From an uncultured Acidobacteriaceae bacterium (GTDB lineage Bacteria; Acidobacteriota; Terriglobia; Terriglobales; Acidobacteriaceae): 64,000 nucleotides of DNA. The DNA lies in contig CALFMO010000009.1 in assembly GCA_937879855.1 (NCBI GenBank), positions 62,001-126,000 on the forward strand, given 5' to 3'. The notes under the pieces are model-generated. The model had not been told where the DNA came from. It ran no database searches and worked only from the letters and a program-made list of their open reading frames with translations. Positions 36,653-44,329 of the stretch are shown one piece after another (the stretch's first letter is position 1; the number at the start of each line of letters is the position of its first letter). The translations under genes were made by a program, and so were the position numbers.

Positions 36653-37438
36653 TTACTTATTCGGAGCTCCTTTAGCCGGTCTCGCGATTGTCCCTTTAAC
36701 TTTTGCGTCAGGCTTCGGCTTCGACTCTCCACTAACCTTCGCCAACTCTTCCGGCACAATTTTTTTCACGCCCAGCAGCCCTCGATAATTCGCCAGCACG
36801 TCAGACGCGCCGTGGAAAAGCGGCTCGTACGCGCTTTGATCTGGAACCGGACCGCCCTCGGCAGCCACGCACCGGGCCAGCGCCACCGACGGTTTGCCAA
36901 AGCGTTCCAGTCGGACCCGGCTCGCTGGGGTGTTCGACCCGAGCATGGCCTCCGAACTCGTAACCGACGAGGCGCTATCTTCGAGCGACACCTGAATCAA
37001 GTCCTTGGGGTCGCGCACGTGCAGCACCAGCGTCTCCACCATGTTCTGCCCATCATTACTGAACGAATACTGCACGCTGGAAAAAAGCGCCTGCACCGAA
37101 AACTCGCGCCGAATTCGCACGTAAGTCGCGATGGACGGCTCTCCTGCCACATGGCCGCCCTGCCCGGGCTTCAGGAAACTTGGCATGTCTGTGAGCGTCG
37201 ACCGCCCGCGCGAGACCTCGAAATCGGTTCCGAACAAGGGCTGCTTAGGAACGCGAGCCAAAGCGGAAGCAATCTCCTTCTGTTCCTCGGCGGAGGGCGA
37301 ACACACATTCAGCATGTTGACCTTGACCTGAGGTTCATTGGACGGAGGGTTGGCCGCCGGTTCTTGAGCCACAACTAGTGACGCGAATGCGAGCACGACA
37401 AGACCAATACAGACTTTGGAAGCCGGAATTCTAGGCAC
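36653..37438 (-). CDS. Hypothetical secreted protein
   Basis: I do not recognise this 261-aa protein. It has a clear signal peptide (VCIGLVVLAFASLVVAQ) with a probable cleavage after Ala-Gln, then a Pro/Asn-rich linker and a globular domain with strands RREFSVQALFSSVQYSF and NMVETLVLHVRDPKDLIQVSLED. Two cysteines (NVCSPS and ARCVAAEG) could form a disulfide. The basic Lys-rich tail KPKPDAKVKG is unusual for a soluble domain. It lies between trxB and a small plus-strand gene and offers no functional clue. Confidence 0.65.
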   Translation of the reverse strand: MPRIPASKVCIGLVVLAFASLVVAQEPAANPPSNEPQVKVNMLNVCSPSAEEQKEIASALARVPKQPLFGTDFEVSRGRSTLTDMPSFLKPGQGGHVAGEPSIATYVRIRREFSVQALFSSVQYSFSNDGQNMVETLVLHVRDPKDLIQVSLEDSASSVTSSEAMLGSNTPASRVRLERFGKPSVALARCVAAEGGPVPDQSAYEPLFHGASDVLANYRGLLGVKKIVPEELAKVSGESKPKPDAKVKGTIARPAKGAPNK

Positions 37439-37523
37439 TGCGGAATTCTAAACGAGAAATCCCCGAATCCTAAAGACAAAGGGCGAGTTCGCGGCACCCG
37501 ACGGTAACGTCGTAAAATCAATC

Positions 37524-37724
37524 ATGGCAAATTTGACTCTGGTTTATGGCATGAGATTGTTGCCGTCCGAGGATATAGTCGAGGTAGGGGAGGCTCCCGT
37601 GAAGCTCGCGAATGGCCGGGAAGCGCACGTCACCATGCACGTGCTCGAAGGCAGCAAGGAAGAGATCGAGAAGCAGTTGCGCACGAGCCTGGAAGCGTTT
37701 TTCGATCTTTATCCAGAGATCTGA
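37524..37724 (+). CDS. Small conserved-looking hypothetical protein
   Basis: A 66-aa acidic protein with strand-like halves (NLTLVYGMRLLP, EAHVTMHVLEGS) and a terminal helix (KEEIEKQLRTSLEAFFDLYPEI). Its composition is that of a real folded domain. It precedes the RsbU-type phosphatase by 78 bp on the same strand and may be co-transcribed. I cannot name a family. Confidence 0.6.
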   Translation: MANLTLVYGMRLLPSEDIVEVGEAPVKLANGREAHVTMHVLEGSKEEIEKQLRTSLEAFFDLYPEI

Positions 37725-37802
37725 TCGGCGAAATCCCGTTCGCACTGCAAAGTTCGCACGCGTCCCGAGTCTTGGTCCGCTGCGGACTGTCCGAAGAACA
37801 GC

Positions 37803-39872
37803 ATGCAATGGTCTTATCCAGAATTGCGGCTCCGGCTGATCAAAGCCGAATTGTGGCCCCAAGGCCGCATGGCCCGCCTGGCCTGCTATTTAGCGGCCAT
37901 GGCGGCGCTGCTGTTCGCGCTGCAAAATCTCCTCGGCCTATTCGCCGCATCCTGGGGCAATCATTTGGGCGGATGGGTCGAATTCCTCGGCTTCCTAGCC
38001 GCCATCTTATTTAGCATCCTGGCCTTTCGTTGGTTAAGACGACGCGTGTTGTGGCGCTTACGCAATCGCCTGATCGTCACCTATGTTTTTATCGGAGTAA
38101 TCCCCGCAGTCCTGCTCGTAACCATGGCCCTGGTCACACTCTATGGTCTGGCCGGACAGTTCGCGGTCTTCGTCGTGACCTCCGAGATTGATTCTCAACT
38201 AAGAAGCCTGGACGCGGCCAACGCAGCCGTCAGCAACGAACTGGCTGCACGGCTCGAGCGCGGAGAGAGTCCGGAGCTAGCGTTGCTGGCCGGATTACGC
38301 AAGCACGATCCTGCCTGGAATCGGCGCCACGTTTGCGCGTGGTATGCTGGCAAACCACTGCCCCTCTGCCAGGAATTCAACGGTGAATCGCTGACGCTAC
38401 CGACTGTGGTGAAGGGCAGATTTCGTGACATCGTGCGCGATGGAGACCAACTGCACCTGCGCGTGGGCTCTTCAATGCCAGTTAAATCCGGCGAGTTGAC
38501 CGTGATCGCGAGTGAACCATTCGACCGGGAACTTGTCGGCAACATTGCGGCCAACCTTGGAGAAATTACCCTCTTAACCCGGCCAATTACGCAGCAGCAT
38601 CAGGCACCGCGGCCTGACTTCACGGTTGGCACTCTGCCCAGCCCGGCAGGTCTATTTGATTTTGAAATCCCGCTCGCCGGTACATCCCTTTCAGTGGTTG
38701 ACTGGAAAACCGGTGATGAGGCACGCGCCTGGATCATCAGGGTCCGCACCCGCCCCTCGGTCTTGTACGGCCACCTGTTTGCCGCACTCGGCGAATTCGT
38801 TCAGGGCGTCGCTTACATTCTCCTCGGCGTCGGAATTTTCTTTGCCATCATCGAGCTGATTGCTCTCATCATCGGCACCCGCATGACCCGCACCGTAACC
38901 GCCGCCGTGGCCCAGTTGTACGACGCTACCAGGGACGTGGATCGTGGCGATTTCAGCCATCGCATCGCGGTCCATTCGAGCGATCAACTGGCTGACCTTG
39001 CGCTGTCGTTCAACTCCATGACCGCTTCCATCGAGAAGCTCATCGAGGAGCAGAAAGAAAAGCAGCGCCTGGAGAACGAACTCTCCATCGCGCGGGAAGT
39101 GCAGGCGCAGCTTTTCCCGCGCCAAGTCTCAGAACTCGAGTCGCTGGAGGTTCATGGATTCTGGCGTCCCGCCCGCAATGTCAGCGGCGATTATTACGAC
39201 TTTCTAGCCGCCAGTTCTCACAAGCTGATTCTTGCGGTCGGAGACATCAGCGGCAAAGGCATTTCCGCCGCACTATTAATGGCCACCATCCATTCTGCGG
39301 TTCGCGCCTACAGCGTGGAGAACCTGCCCCAAATGCGGGAGCCGGTGGCGGTAGGCGCTGTCTCCGGCGAAAGCCGAGTCTTGGCGACATGGCCCGAGGG
39401 GGTTGAGGTTTCTCCGGGAGCGCTGCTCAGCCTGCTGAACCATCAACTTTACGAGAGCACCCCGCCGGAAAAATACGCCACATTGTTCCTCGGAATTTAC
39501 GACGGCCGCTCGCACCATCTCACCTACAGCAACGGCGGACACCTGCCGCCAATTCTGATCAGCAAAACTGGCACGGTTCGCAAGCTGGAAGCCGGCGGCA
39601 CCGTCGTGGGTCTGTTCGACAATATGGCCTACGAAGAAGGCGCCGTCGAAATGCATCCCGGCGAAATCTTCCTGGCCTACAGCGACGGCGTCACCGAGCC
39701 CGAAAATGATTTCGGCGAATTCGGCGAGCAGCGCCTGATCGACCTGGTCCGCGACAATCGCGACCTTCCTCTGGCCCAGATCAGCCAGATCGTCACCATG
39801 GCGGTCGACGACTGGATCGGCGATAACGAACAACCCGACGACATAACCCTGGTCCTGGCCCGCGCCCGCTAA
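37803..39872 (+). CDS. Membrane PP2C-type serine phosphatase with HAMP domain (RsbU-like)
   Basis: A 689-aa protein. Three N-terminal spans (about residues 27-125) precede a periplasmic sensor domain of roughly 200 residues, another span (YILLGVGIFFAIIELIALIIG, about 340), a HAMP linker (AAVAQLYDATRDVDRGDF) and a coiled coil. The C-terminal SpoIIE/PP2C domain carries the metal-binding motifs NVSGDYYDF, VGDISGKGISAAL and AYSDGVTEPEND. It should dephosphorylate an anti-anti-sigma partner in response to an outside signal, as RsbU does; no such partner or anti-sigma kinase is nearby. Confidence 0.9.
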   Translation: MQWSYPELRLRLIKAELWPQGRMARLACYLAAMAALLFALQNLLGLFAASWGNHLGGWVEFLGFLAAILFSILAFRWLRRRVLWRLRNRLIVTYVFIGVIPAVLLVTMALVTLYGLAGQFAVFVVTSEIDSQLRSLDAANAAVSNELAARLERGESPELALLAGLRKHDPAWNRRHVCAWYAGKPLPLCQEFNGESLTLPTVVKGRFRDIVRDGDQLHLRVGSSMPVKSGELTVIASEPFDRELVGNIAANLGEITLLTRPITQQHQAPRPDFTVGTLPSPAGLFDFEIPLAGTSLSVVDWKTGDEARAWIIRVRTRPSVLYGHLFAALGEFVQGVAYILLGVGIFFAIIELIALIIGTRMTRTVTAAVAQLYDATRDVDRGDFSHRIAVHSSDQLADLALSFNSMTASIEKLIEEQKEKQRLENELSIAREVQAQLFPRQVSELESLEVHGFWRPARNVSGDYYDFLAASSHKLILAVGDISGKGISAALLMATIHSAVRAYSVENLPQMREPVAVGAVSGESRVLATWPEGVEVSPGALLSLLNHQLYESTPPEKYATLFLGIYDGRSHHLTYSNGGHLPPILISKTGTVRKLEAGGTVVGLFDNMAYEEGAVEMHPGEIFLAYSDGVTEPENDFGEFGEQRLIDLVRDNRDLPLAQISQIVTMAVDDWIGDNEQPDDITLVLARAR

Positions 39873-39935
39873 GACTAGCGCCCTTGAAGCGTAGCTCCGG
39901 TATCCCTCTGTCCTCTTTGACTAGGGTTCTCAGCG

Positions 39936-39970
39936 AAGAAAGCGGCGCGAAAGCGCGGCTTCTTTTCTCG
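39936..39970 (+). terminator. Terminator after the RsbU-like gene
   Basis: A GC-rich stem (AAAGC-GCGC, GAAA tetraloop, GCGC-GCTT with one mismatch) is followed by TCTTTTCTCG and ATTTT, 64 bases after the stop. The GNRA loop and U-rich tail are typical of intrinsic terminators. Confidence 0.55.
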
Positions 39971-39982
39971 ATTTTCAGCCGA

Positions 39983-40924
39983 TTAGTCGATGCCGTGAAT
40001 CCTCATGCTGACCAGTTGATCGATGCTGAGGTCGTGGATTCCCCGCGCGCGCATATCGCTGATGTATTCCGGCGTCACGTTGTGGATGCGCATGGCAATC
40101 AGTTCGTCCGGGTCAGGATGCGAATATCCCAGCCCTTGCAGCTTCTGAATGAATTCCGGCGAGACTCCGTGAATGCGAAATGCGATCAACTTCTGCAGCT
40201 CCACATGATCGTAACCACGCTGCTTCAGTTCCGCCATCCACTCCGGAGTCGCTCCGTGGATTCTCATCGCGATCAGCGTATCTTCGTCCGGCGAATAACC
40301 AGCCTGATGAAGACTCCGCACCATCTGCGGACTCACGCCGTGAATGCGGAAGGCAACCAGCTTGTCGGCATCGGAAATCTTCAAGCCTTCTGCCCGCAGC
40401 GCTTCAATAAACGCTGAGTCCACTTTGAAGATGCGGAAGGCGATCAGCTTGTCTGCGTCCAGTCCACTGAGATGCTCGTTCTTCATTTGCCGCGCAAACT
40501 CCAGGCTCACATCCATCACTGCCATGCTGAACTGCTTCTCGTCGTCGACAGAGAAACCGAGAGCTTGCAACTCTCGAGGGTAATTCGCATCGGGCTGAAA
40601 ATGAAAGATGCCCGCGCCCTCTCCGTTATTCAGGAATCCTTCGCACTCGATCTTGCCCGCGTCGCGCGTGATGGTGAAGTGAACGTCCTGACGCCCAGCT
40701 TTAGAAAAATCCACGCCCTGAAATGAACGTGCGGGCCAATCTGATTCGTGGCTCGAGGTTCCGCCGCGATGGTGTTCGATGAGCGAGAACTCAACCTTGC
40801 CCGCAGCTTCCGACTTGCTGATGGTCCAGTCGCCGCTGCGGGCATCCGCCGCTCGATTCTTCACCGCAACCAGCAACACACAAGAGGCAAACACCAAATA
40901 GGCAAGCGTTCGACGCATTCTCAT
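39983..40924 (-). CDS. Secreted 28-residue repeat protein paired with M56 protease
   Basis: A 313-aa protein with a signal peptide (LAYLVFASCVLLVAVKNRAA), a beta-rich N-terminal domain to about residue 140, and six repeats of about 28-29 residues from residue 143 to the end. The repeat core is DxLIAMRIHGVTPEYI followed by a short Gly-containing link. The same repeat builds the C-terminal half of the M56 protease 142 bp upstream on this strand, so they very likely form one operon. It should reside in the periplasm or on the surface, the same side as the protease repeats. Family and function are unknown to me. Confidence 0.8.
   Translation of the reverse strand: MRMRRTLAYLVFASCVLLVAVKNRAADARSGDWTISKSEAAGKVEFSLIEHHRGGTSSHESDWPARSFQGVDFSKAGRQDVHFTITRDAGKIECEGFLNNGEGAGIFHFQPDANYPRELQALGFSVDDEKQFSMAVMDVSLEFARQMKNEHLSGLDADKLIAFRIFKVDSAFIEALRAEGLKISDADKLVAFRIHGVSPQMVRSLHQAGYSPDEDTLIAMRIHGATPEWMAELKQRGYDHVELQKLIAFRIHGVSPEFIQKLQGLGYSHPDPDELIAMRIHNVTPEYISDMRARGIHDLSIDQLVSMRIHGID
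39986..40498 (-). repeat. Six tandem 28-29 residue coding repeats
   Basis: Codes for residues 143-313 of the secreted protein. Units share FIEALRAEGL, spacer, DKLVAFRIHGVSP. They differ enough in wording to be old duplications rather than recent slippage. Confidence 0.85.
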
Positions 40925-40989
40925 AACTCCTCCTTCAATTCCCGGGAATGGCTAGCATGGCAAGATCCGTGTGGCACGAACTACGTGGC

Positions 40990-41008
40990 GACGACCGCCT
41001 CGGTCGTC
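40990..41008. repeat. Hairpin between M56 protease and repeat-protein genes
   Basis: GACGACCG (40990-40997) and CGGTCGTC (41001-41008) pair perfectly around CCT, in the 141-bp gap between two co-directional genes. It may limit read-through or mark an RNA processing site. Confidence 0.45.
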
Positions 41009-41065
41009 CAAGCGAAGGCGAAGCCGAGCGCCAAACCGCAATGGCCTCGTCGAGCAGCGATGATC

Positions 41066-43024
41066 TTAAAGGTCGGCCTTCGAATCCAAAATCCCCAACT
41101 GCCGCAACTGAATCAACTTCTGCAGAGTCAGGTCCTTGAATCCATGCTTCTGCGCGCGCTCGATAAACTCAGGCGTAACGTCCTGGACCTTGGCGCTGAT
41201 AATGTCGTTGACCCCGAACTTCAAACCCGCGGTCTGCAATGCCTTGATATATTCCGGCGAAATGTCCTGTACGCGCATGGCGATGAGTTCGTTCGTCGAC
41301 GGTTTGAACCCGAGAGCCTTAATGTCCCGAACATATTCCGGCGTCACGTTCTGCACCCGCATTGCGATCGCATCGTCCGCTCGCGGATCAATTCCCTGCT
41401 CGTGCAATCCCTTCAGATATGCTGGAGAAACGTCTTGCACTTTCAGGGCAATGACCTGATCTGCGGTCACCGTCAAGCCCGCGGCCCGCAACTCGCGAAC
41501 ATATTCTGGAGTTACTCCCTGCACCTTCAGCCCGATGAGAGTATTCACGTCGGGCTGAATGCCGGCTTCTTTGAGTCCGCGGTAATACTCGCCGTCAGCG
41601 CCTTGCACTTTGAGCGCTATGATCTGGTTCTGATCGGGATTGAGGCCGGCTTCGCGCAGCCCGCGAACATACTGAGGAGTCACGCCCTGCACGCGCATGG
41701 CGATCAGGTTATTCACATCAGGATGCAACCCCTGCTCGTTCAGTTCACGCACGTATTCCGGTGTCACGCCCTGAATTTTCATCGCGATAAGCTGATCGAC
41801 GGTAAGATCGCCGAGACCCGCAGCCTTCATGGACTCGATGTACGAGGAAGCGGAAGAAGACGAGGCGGAGTTGGGTGTTGTCGAGTCGCTGCTCTGCGGG
41901 TGCACCGGCGAAGGCTTCCGGGTTGGAGTGTTGCTCGCAGTTGGCTGTTGTGACGAGTTAGTCGAAGGCGCAGATTGCGAATCCGCCTGAACCTGCCGGG
42001 GATGCGCCATTCCCAGCAGTGCGTTGCCTGCGACCAGCGCCGCGGCAAGGCACAATACGCTGCTCGTCAGGCCGATGCCGCGCATTCCTGCGCCAAACGT
42101 TTTGAGGCCAAGGACGCGCACGATGCGCTCCGTAAGCGGACCGCGATTGGCTGCCATCGCGAAGACCGGAGCGCTGCGCCATTGTTCCATCAGGGTAAGC
42201 GCACGCGCATACTCAATCGCATTGCCGCACAGAGCGACGGCTCTGTCATCGCAGCAGTGCTCGCGTTCGGCGCGAATCTTTTTATTCAGCCACCAGATCG
42301 CGGGATGGTAGAAGAGCAGCGTCTCCACGCAAACCTGAAACACATTTACAAAAGGGTCGAACCGCTCAATGTGCGCCAGTTCGTGGGCGATCACGGCCTT
42401 AAGCTGGCCCTCCGACAAACCGGTGAGAGCGCTCACGGGCAGAAACACAACTGGGCGAAACCATCCAATAACCGCAGGCGCCTGCAGCCACTTGCATTCG
42501 CAGTAGGCAATGGCGCGCTTGAGACGGAACCGATCTTGGAGCGTGTGGCAAATTTCGAGGACTCGGGCATTGACCACTTTCGACTGCCGGCGGCGCTCGC
42601 GCTCGATCAGCAGAAATCCGCCGGCAGAACGAAGGCTGAAGAAGGCGACGCCTACAAGCCACCCCTCAACCAGCCAAGGCAGCGCATCGAGCGATGGTGC
42701 GAGTGAAGAAGATTGGGCCGAGCTGCGTGTCGCGGCAGTGCTCGCCGTTATTGTCCAGGCTGCAGATGCGAACGACGATGACCTCGTGAACTCGGGCACA
42801 ACGGAATGCTGCTGCGAATCGAAGAAGAAGGTCGCCAACGGAGCGAGGAACATCAGCACCAGCGCCCCAAGGCCCAGCAAATAGCGCGTCGACGCGCGAC
42901 GGCACATCGCCATCGTCGCCGCAGCGAGAGCCGCGAGCGCCGTCCCCTGCCAGAGAAAATGCAACAGAGCCCATCCCAAAGATTGCATCGTGCCAGGGGA
43001 GAACCAATCCATTATCCTGCTCAT
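41066..43024 (-). CDS. M56 (BlaR1-like) membrane metalloprotease with nine 28-residue C-terminal repeats
   Basis: A 652-aa protein. Four membrane spans (about residues 12-40, 49-68, 118-140, 314-340) surround the zinc protease domain with HELAHIERFDPF at 214 and the third-ligand region AEREHCCDDRAV at about 252. After the last span comes a Ser/Thr/Pro linker (345-394), then nine repeats of 28 residues (395-652) with core DVNNLIAMRVQGVTPEYVREL. In BlaR1 this position holds the penicillin-binding sensor, which is absent here. The ATG overlaps the blaI stop (ATGA). Likely it cleaves the adjacent repressor when the repeats sense an unknown outside signal. Confidence 0.85.
   Translation of the reverse strand: MSRIMDWFSPGTMQSLGWALLHFLWQGTALAALAAATMAMCRRASTRYLLGLGALVLMFLAPLATFFFDSQQHSVVPEFTRSSSFASAAWTITASTAATRSSAQSSSLAPSLDALPWLVEGWLVGVAFFSLRSAGGFLLIERERRRQSKVVNARVLEICHTLQDRFRLKRAIAYCECKWLQAPAVIGWFRPVVFLPVSALTGLSEGQLKAVIAHELAHIERFDPFVNVFQVCVETLLFYHPAIWWLNKKIRAEREHCCDDRAVALCGNAIEYARALTLMEQWRSAPVFAMAANRGPLTERIVRVLGLKTFGAGMRGIGLTSSVLCLAAALVAGNALLGMAHPRQVQADSQSAPSTNSSQQPTASNTPTRKPSPVHPQSSDSTTPNSASSSSASSYIESMKAAGLGDLTVDQLIAMKIQGVTPEYVRELNEQGLHPDVNNLIAMRVQGVTPQYVRGLREAGLNPDQNQIIALKVQGADGEYYRGLKEAGIQPDVNTLIGLKVQGVTPEYVRELRAAGLTVTADQVIALKVQDVSPAYLKGLHEQGIDPRADDAIAMRVQNVTPEYVRDIKALGFKPSTNELIAMRVQDISPEYIKALQTAGLKFGVNDIISAKVQDVTPEFIERAQKHGFKDLTLQKLIQLRQLGILDSKADL
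41069..41842 (-). repeat. Nine tandem 28-residue coding repeats in the M56 protein
   Basis: Codes for residues 395-652. Every unit but the first and last is exactly 28 residues, with the pattern YVRELxxxGLxPDxxxLIAM then RVQGVTPE. Predicted as a helix-turn-helix solenoid from the regular spacing of Leu, Ile, Val and Gly. Confidence 0.88.
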
Positions 43025-43407
43025 CGCCGGCTCCTTTCATATTCATCCAGCAAACGGCGCAGTTCGTTAATCTCGTCGGGCGACGACTTGCGTCCTGCCA
43101 GCGCATGCATCATCAGTTGGCTCGCGGAGCCTTCAAAAACGCGCTGCAGCATGTCGCCGGCAAGTTGCTGCTTGGTCTGCTCAGCGGGCAAGCATGCTTC
43201 ATAGACGTGCGCCCGCTGGGTTTCGTTTCGCCGCACAGTCCCTTTTGTAGTCATAATTTGCAGAAGTTTCAGCACAGTGGTGTAACCGAGGTCTTTTTTC
43301 TCGCTCAGCGACTCGTGAACTTCACGAACCGTGGAAGGGCCGCGATTCCAGAGCACGCGGAGAATCTCCAGCTCAGAAGCAGTAGGCTTGTTCGGCGGCT
43401 TCTTCAT
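43021..43407 (-). CDS. BlaI/MecI family transcriptional repressor
   Basis: A 128-aa winged-helix repressor: TASELEILRVLWNRGPSTVREVHE, then the recognition region LGYTTVLKLLQIMTTKGTVRRN, and a C-terminal dimerisation helix. The ATG at 43407 matches the family start; the frame continues upstream to 43578 without conservation. Its stop overlaps the start of the M56 protease gene by 4 bp, the usual blaI-blaR1 coupling. Two palindromes lie 14-51 bp upstream, so it should repress its own operon. The family is normally inactivated by cleavage by the partner protease. Confidence 0.93.
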   Translation of the reverse strand: MKKPPNKPTASELEILRVLWNRGPSTVREVHESLSEKKDLGYTTVLKLLQIMTTKGTVRRNETQRAHVYEACLPAEQTKQQLAGDMLQRVFEGSASQLMMHALAGRKSSPDEINELRRLLDEYERSRR

Positions 43408-43420
43408 GGAAAGAGACCAT

Positions 43421-43458
43421 ACTACGAAGAGGTTCGTAGTGTCAACGAAAATCTTCGT
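43421..43458. promoter_or_regulatory. Two tandem BlaI-type operators
   Basis: The core ACGAA-N4-TTCGT occurs twice, at 43424-43437 (extended to 8-bp arms ACTACGAA/TTCGTAGT, 43421-43440) and at 43445-43458. Their centres are 21 bp apart, two helical turns, so dimers would sit on one face. They lie between blaI (start 43407) and the divergent DUF1080 gene (start 43597) and could control both. Confidence 0.75.
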
Positions 43459-43596
43459 AGATTTTTGAGGCCGCGCATTGGCGATGTTGGCAACGCAGGA
43501 TCTCCATCCGCCGATCTGTTCGGATTGATTCCGGACGCGGGTGCGAGTATGGTGGTCTGTCCCCATCACTACGGGCAAATACCCAGGAGATTCCTC

Positions 43597-44289
43597 ATGC
43601 TGAAACGATTTATTGTTTCACTTTTTGTCCTCATCTTGTCCGCAACATTCTCGTTCGCTGCCTACGATAATCAGAATGCCTGCAAGGGCGATCCCGACAA
43701 ATGGCAGCAGCTTTTCAACGGAAAGGATTTGACGGGATGGAAGCATGTTGGTCCGGGCGGCGACACGGTGGAAGATGGGCTGATTCGCACGCATGGCGGC
43801 ATGGGCCTGCTCTATTGGACGGGCGGCAAGATCGGCAATTGCATGATCCACGTCGTATACAAGATGCGAGACGAGAATGATAACTCCGGCGTGTTTATCC
43901 GCATCCCTCTCGAACCGCGCGAAGAGTGGATGCCGGTGCACTATGGATTCGAGGTGCAGATCGACAACCATCCGGAGACCTCCGGGGAAGACGAATATCA
44001 CTCCACCGGCATGTTGTACTCGCTGACCAAGCCGCTGGCGAAGGCGTGGAAGCCGGGGCCCGAGTGGAACACCATGGACATCACGCTCGATGGGCCACGC
44101 ACGATTGTGGTGCTGAATGGCGTGAAGATTACCGACTATAAGGACGGCGATCCAGTGCCGGAACGCAAATTTAATTTCGAGCCGCAGCGCGGTCCGCGGC
44201 CCAACTTCGGTTATTTCGGCCTGCAGAACCATAGCGATAACGACATCGTGTTTTTCAAGGAAGTCGCCATCAAGCCACTGAAGAAGTAG
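43597..44289 (+). CDS. DUF1080 (3-keto-disaccharide hydrolase-like) secreted protein
   Basis: The ATG at 43597 follows AGGAG by seven bases and opens a 230-aa protein; the frame extends upstream into the antisense of blaI and is not coding there. A signal peptide (LFVLILSATFSFA) is followed by one concanavalin-like DUF1080 domain: WQQLFNGKDLTGWKHVG, DNSGVFIRIP, YGFEVQIDNHPE, and GYFGLQNHSDNDIVFFKEVAIKPL. Members hydrolyse 3-keto-glycosides or bind related sugars. It leads an operon with a Gfo/Idh/MocA oxidoreductase, the expected partner that makes keto-sugars. Confidence 0.88.
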   Translation: MLKRFIVSLFVLILSATFSFAAYDNQNACKGDPDKWQQLFNGKDLTGWKHVGPGGDTVEDGLIRTHGGMGLLYWTGGKIGNCMIHVVYKMRDENDNSGVFIRIPLEPREEWMPVHYGFEVQIDNHPETSGEDEYHSTGMLYSLTKPLAKAWKPGPEWNTMDITLDGPRTIVVLNGVKITDYKDGDPVPERKFNFEPQRGPRPNFGYFGLQNHSDNDIVFFKEVAIKPLKK

Positions 44290-44329
44290 CAAGGGCAGAT
44301 CGCAGTCAAAATCATTCGGAGGGATTGGG

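Noticed and set aside
39986..41842. The regular period at DNA level read as a CRISPR or satellite array
   Set aside because: The period is about 84-87 bp, in frame, with diverged bases but conserved residues; it is a protein repeat.
43105..43596. An N-terminal extension of 164 residues on the DUF1080 protein
   Set aside because: It lies antisense to blaI and its operators, and a signal peptide with a good ribosome site starts at 43597.
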